Part shown: piece by piece, positions 14,463-16,629 of the stretch
How positions within the stretch are numbered: the first letter of the stretch is position 1
Layout of the letters: every line of letters begins with the position of its first letter
Source: JANRKH01 sp964351245
GTDB lineage: Bacteria > Pseudomonadota > Alphaproteobacteria > Rickettsiales > Rickettsiaceae
Direction of reading: 5' to 3'
DNA length: 16,629 nucleotides
NCBI GenBank assembly: GCA_964351245.1
Contig: CAYGNF010000024.1
Location: forward strand, 1 to 16,629
Position numbers and translations under genes: made by a program
Notes under the pieces: generated by a model
Told to the model about the DNA's origin: nothing
The model's database searches: none
What the model saw: only the letters and a program-made list of their open reading frames with translations

Positions 14463-15800
14463 ATGGATAAAAAACGACTATATATTAAAACTTATGGATG
14501 CCAGATGAATGTTTACGATTCTCTGAGAATGGAAGATTTAATGCACCCGCACGGATATGAGATTTGCGATAATATCGAGAACGCAGATCTTGCAATTTTA
14601 AACACTTGTCATATTAGAGAAAAAGCATCTGAGAAAGTATACTCAGAACTAGGGCGCATCCGAATAATAAAAGAGCAAAAAAAGCGGAAAGAGGAAAAAA
14701 ATCTTATGATAGCAGTAGCTGGATGTGTAAGTCAGGCCGAGGGAGATGAAATATTCAGACGTGCGCCTTTTGTGAATATAGTAGTTGGTCCTCAAAGTTA
14801 CCATAGCCTCCCTGAAATGGTTGCAAGAATCAATAGACAAGAAAATCATCTGATAGAGTTAGATTTTATTGAAGAAGCGAAGTTCGATAACTTATACGTA
14901 AATCCCGCCCAGAGCAAATCAAGTGCTCTGGTTTCTGTGCAAGAAGGTTGTGATAAATTTTGTGCTTTCTGTGTTGTTCCCTATACAAGAGGCGCAGAAT
15001 TTTCTCGTCCAGTAGAACAAGTATATAGAGAAGTTCTGCTCCAAGTTTCAAGCGGAGTCAAAGAAATAACACTGCTGGGGCAAAATGTGAATGCGTATCA
15101 TGGCAAAAAAGATGGGGCAGAAATATACTCCTTAGCGAGGCTTATAGAAATGCTAGAAAAAATTGATGGACTTGAGAGGATAAGATATACAACTTCTCAT
15201 CCAATTGATATGCATGAAGATTTGATTGCCCTACACGGATCTTCAGCCAAATTGATGCCATATCTCCATTTACCTATACAATCTGGTGCAGATAAGATAT
15301 TAAAAGCAATGAATAGAAAGCATACTAGAGATGAGTATTTAAAAATCATAGAAAAGGTTAAAAATGCGCGGCCAGATATCGCACTTTCTTCTGATTTTAT
15401 TGTTGGGTTTCCAGGAGAGACAGACCAAGATTTTGAAGATACTCTAGATATAGTAAGACAAATTGAATATAGTCAATGTTTTTCATTTAAATATAGCCCT
15501 AGACCAGGTACTCCCGCAGCCGTAAAGCCTCAGGTAAATGAGGAGGTAAAATCTCATAGACTTAGTATTCTGCAAGCGGAAATTCAAAGCCAACAATTCA
15601 AATTTAATAAAAATGCTATAGGTAGAACACTACCCGTATTATTTGAAAAAGCTGGAAAATTTGATGATCAAGTGTCTGGAAAATCTCCTTATCTTCAATC
15701 AGTTAATGTTTCTGGAATGAAAGAAGAATATATAGATAAAATACTCAATGTGAAGATTTTAGATGCAATGCAATCTAGCTTATTTGGTCAAGTTGTATAG
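14463..15800 (+). CDS. miaB: tRNA-2-methylthio-N6-dimethylallyladenosine synthase MiaB
   Basis: A 445-residue radical SAM methylthiotransferase that adds a methylthio group to N6-isopentenyl-adenosine at position 37 of tRNAs reading codons that begin with U. The N-terminal domain binds one [4Fe-4S] cluster through C13 (YGCQMN), C49 (NTCHIRE) and C88 (AGCVSQ). The radical SAM cluster is bound by C163, C167 and C170 in EGCDKFCAFC, followed by VVPYTRG. A C-terminal TRAM-like domain (about 375-445) carries GKSPYLQSV. Signatures, domain order and length match MiaB and not MtaB or RimO. Its partner MiaA is not in the window. It is transcribed divergently from the COQ9-ileS pair and converges with the small unknown gene downstream. 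Confidence 0.97.
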   Translation: MDKKRLYIKTYGCQMNVYDSLRMEDLMHPHGYEICDNIENADLAILNTCHIREKASEKVYSELGRIRIIKEQKKRKEEKNLMIAVAGCVSQAEGDEIFRRAPFVNIVVGPQSYHSLPEMVARINRQENHLIELDFIEEAKFDNLYVNPAQSKSSALVSVQEGCDKFCAFCVVPYTRGAEFSRPVEQVYREVLLQVSSGVKEITLLGQNVNAYHGKKDGAEIYSLARLIEMLEKIDGLERIRYTTSHPIDMHEDLIALHGSSAKLMPYLHLPIQSGADKILKAMNRKHTRDEYLKIIEKVKNARPDIALSSDFIVGFPGETDQDFEDTLDIVRQIEYSQCFSFKYSPRPGTPAAVKPQVNEEVKSHRLSILQAEIQSQQFKFNKNAIGRTLPVLFEKAGKFDDQVSGKSPYLQSVNVSGMKEEYIDKILNVKILDAMQSSLFGQVV

Positions 15801-15857
15801 AGCAATAGAATACATCTATCTTATATATTAATCGCGATTTGAATTACTCAATTTGGT

Positions 15858-16292
15858 TCAAGAATCCAGGTTCATTTTCCTTTTTTGTGTTGCTTTAGTA
15901 ATGCGAGGAACAGGAATATATTCATGACGAGTGAAATGACCGCGATAAGTTCTAAACATCACCACTCCTTCTGTGAGCCCCGATAATAAATCTTTGCAGA
16001 AAAGGCCAGTATCTATTGGTCTCTGTTTTTTTGCGTATTTATATTCTCTATGCTCTAGAAATTCATCTAAGTTAATTAATTGCCAAAATTTACCGTCAAA
16101 GACTTCTCCTTTAAAATAACCACTCATCTTGGAATATTCATAATCACCAGGAAATGCGGAGATTGCATCATCGCTCATTAATAGCCTTAAATCACCCTTG
16201 ACTGGACTTATATCATCTATATACTTTATGGATATATTGCCTGTAAGTATAATTTTCTTGTAATCTTGGACCATTCTTTTAACATAAATCAA
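15858..16292 (-). CDS. Hypothetical protein, 144 residues
   Basis: I do not recognise this protein. It is soluble, with no signal peptide or membrane segment, and rich in Lys, Tyr, Phe and acidic residues. The C-terminal stretch (about 125-144) is basic: RITKATQKRKMN. A central aromatic-rich part (about 48-90) includes DYEYSKMSGYFKG and DGKFWQLINLDEF. The upstream ATG gives 144 residues; Met7 at 16274 is an equally plausible start and leaves more room for a promoter. It is divergent from cyaY, with only 38 bp between the start codons, and converges with miaB across 57 bp. Codon use and base composition look like the neighbouring genes, and the frame is clearly open over 435 bases, which favours a real gene. 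Confidence 0.65.
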   Translation of the reverse strand: MIYVKRMVQDYKKIILTGNISIKYIDDISPVKGDLRLLMSDDAISAFPGDYEYSKMSGYFKGEVFDGKFWQLINLDEFLEHREYKYAKKQRPIDTGLFCKDLLSGLTEGVVMFRTYRGHFTRHEYIPVPRITKATQKRKMNLDS

Positions 16293-16330
16293 ATGTTACT
16301 ATAAACAACACTATGGCAAAATAAATAAAT

Positions 16331-16629
16331 ATGGCAAGAGATAATACACCCACTTCACATAAGATTGCATCAGTAGAGCAGAAAAATTATAGCGATAGGG
16401 CAGCTCAATTGATTGATGACATAATTTCATCAATAGAGTTTTGCGACAAAGAATACCTGGTTGATATTGATTATTCCAATGAAATACTCACAATAGATGT
16501 CTCTGAATCAGTTTTTATCATTAATAGGCAAAATGCTAGAGAAGAAATATGGGTATCCTCTCCTAGTTCTGGACCATATCATTTTTATTTCAAAGAGAGA
16601 TTTTGGGAAATTCCGAAAAATCAGAGGAG
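16331..16629 (+). CDS. cyaY: Iron-sulfur assembly frataxin CyaY (cut by window end)
   Basis: The first 99 codons of a frataxin-like gene that runs off the window. After about 20 variable residues the frame shows an acidic first helix, then DIDYSNEILTIDV, and the frataxin core FIINRQNAREEIWVSSPSSG followed by PYHFYF, matching the bacterial CyaY pattern (INRQxPxxxIWLASPSGG.HF). Frataxin binds iron and the cysteine desulfurase IscS and regulates Fe-S cluster assembly in the cytoplasm. About 10-20 residues are probably missing at the 3' end. The start at 16331 is the first ATG that opens the frame. A four-codon ATG GCA AAA TAA at 16313-16324 precedes it and repeats the ATGGCAA of the true start. 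Confidence 0.92.
   Translation, partial: MARDNTPTSHKIASVEQKNYSDRAAQLIDDIISSIEFCDKEYLVDIDYSNEILTIDVSESVFIINRQNAREEIWVSSPSSGPYHFYFKERFWEIPKNQR

Noticed and set aside
15830..15839. AATCGCGATT palindrome between miaB and the downstream gene as terminator
   Set aside because: Only 10 bases without a loop or T-run; too short to form a useful hairpin.

Overview
The window looks like a piece of the chromosome of an AT-rich, host-associated alphaproteobacterium, most likely a member of the Rickettsiales. The reasons are the low GC content, a fused three-domain phospholipid acyltransferase, an isoleucyl-tRNA synthetase of the eukaryote-like type (HYGH and KLSKR signatures), ubiquinone genes of the alphaproteobacterial/mitochondrial kind (a UbiH/COQ6-type hydroxylase and a COQ9 homologue), bacterial frataxin, and an ankyrin-repeat protein with the look of a secreted effector. 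The genus cannot be fixed from the sequence alone.

Layout. Bases 1-139 hold a GC-rich palindromic patch and a tRNA-Ser(GCU) on the minus strand. A structured intergenic region with a near-perfect sigma-70 promoter leads into aas (448-3936, +). After a 388-base gap come mdh, a Cys-type glutathione peroxidase and an FAD-dependent UbiH-family hydroxylase (4325-7042, +). The last two overlap by 8 bp. Facing them is a MraY/WecA-type glycosyl-1-phosphate transferase (7127-8170, -), then tRNA-Ala(UGC) (8368-8442, -). Next is a 525-residue protein (8731-10308, +) that joins an N-terminal YopT-like (peptidase C58) Cys/His/Asp domain to seven ankyrin repeats. It converges on ileS, which lies 14 bp downstream of a COQ9-family gene (10353-14170, -). 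Divergent from these is miaB (14463-15800, +). The window ends with an unrecognised small protein (15858-16292, -) divergent from cyaY (16331 to the window edge, +).

How the genes fit together. Most are housekeeping: membrane lipid repair, the TCA cycle, peroxide defence, quinone synthesis, envelope glycan initiation, translation and tRNA modification, and Fe-S chemistry. The accessory item is the protease-ankyrin gene, which resembles a host-directed effector. Three intergenic regions (upstream of aas, of the glycosyltransferase gene and of the COQ9 gene) share the motif CATTTGGTA in the same orientation, 53-86 bp before the start codon. Two of them also share a second block at identical spacing. 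This is a candidate dispersed repeat or common regulatory element. No insertion sequence, CRISPR array, replication origin or convincing Rho-independent terminator was seen.
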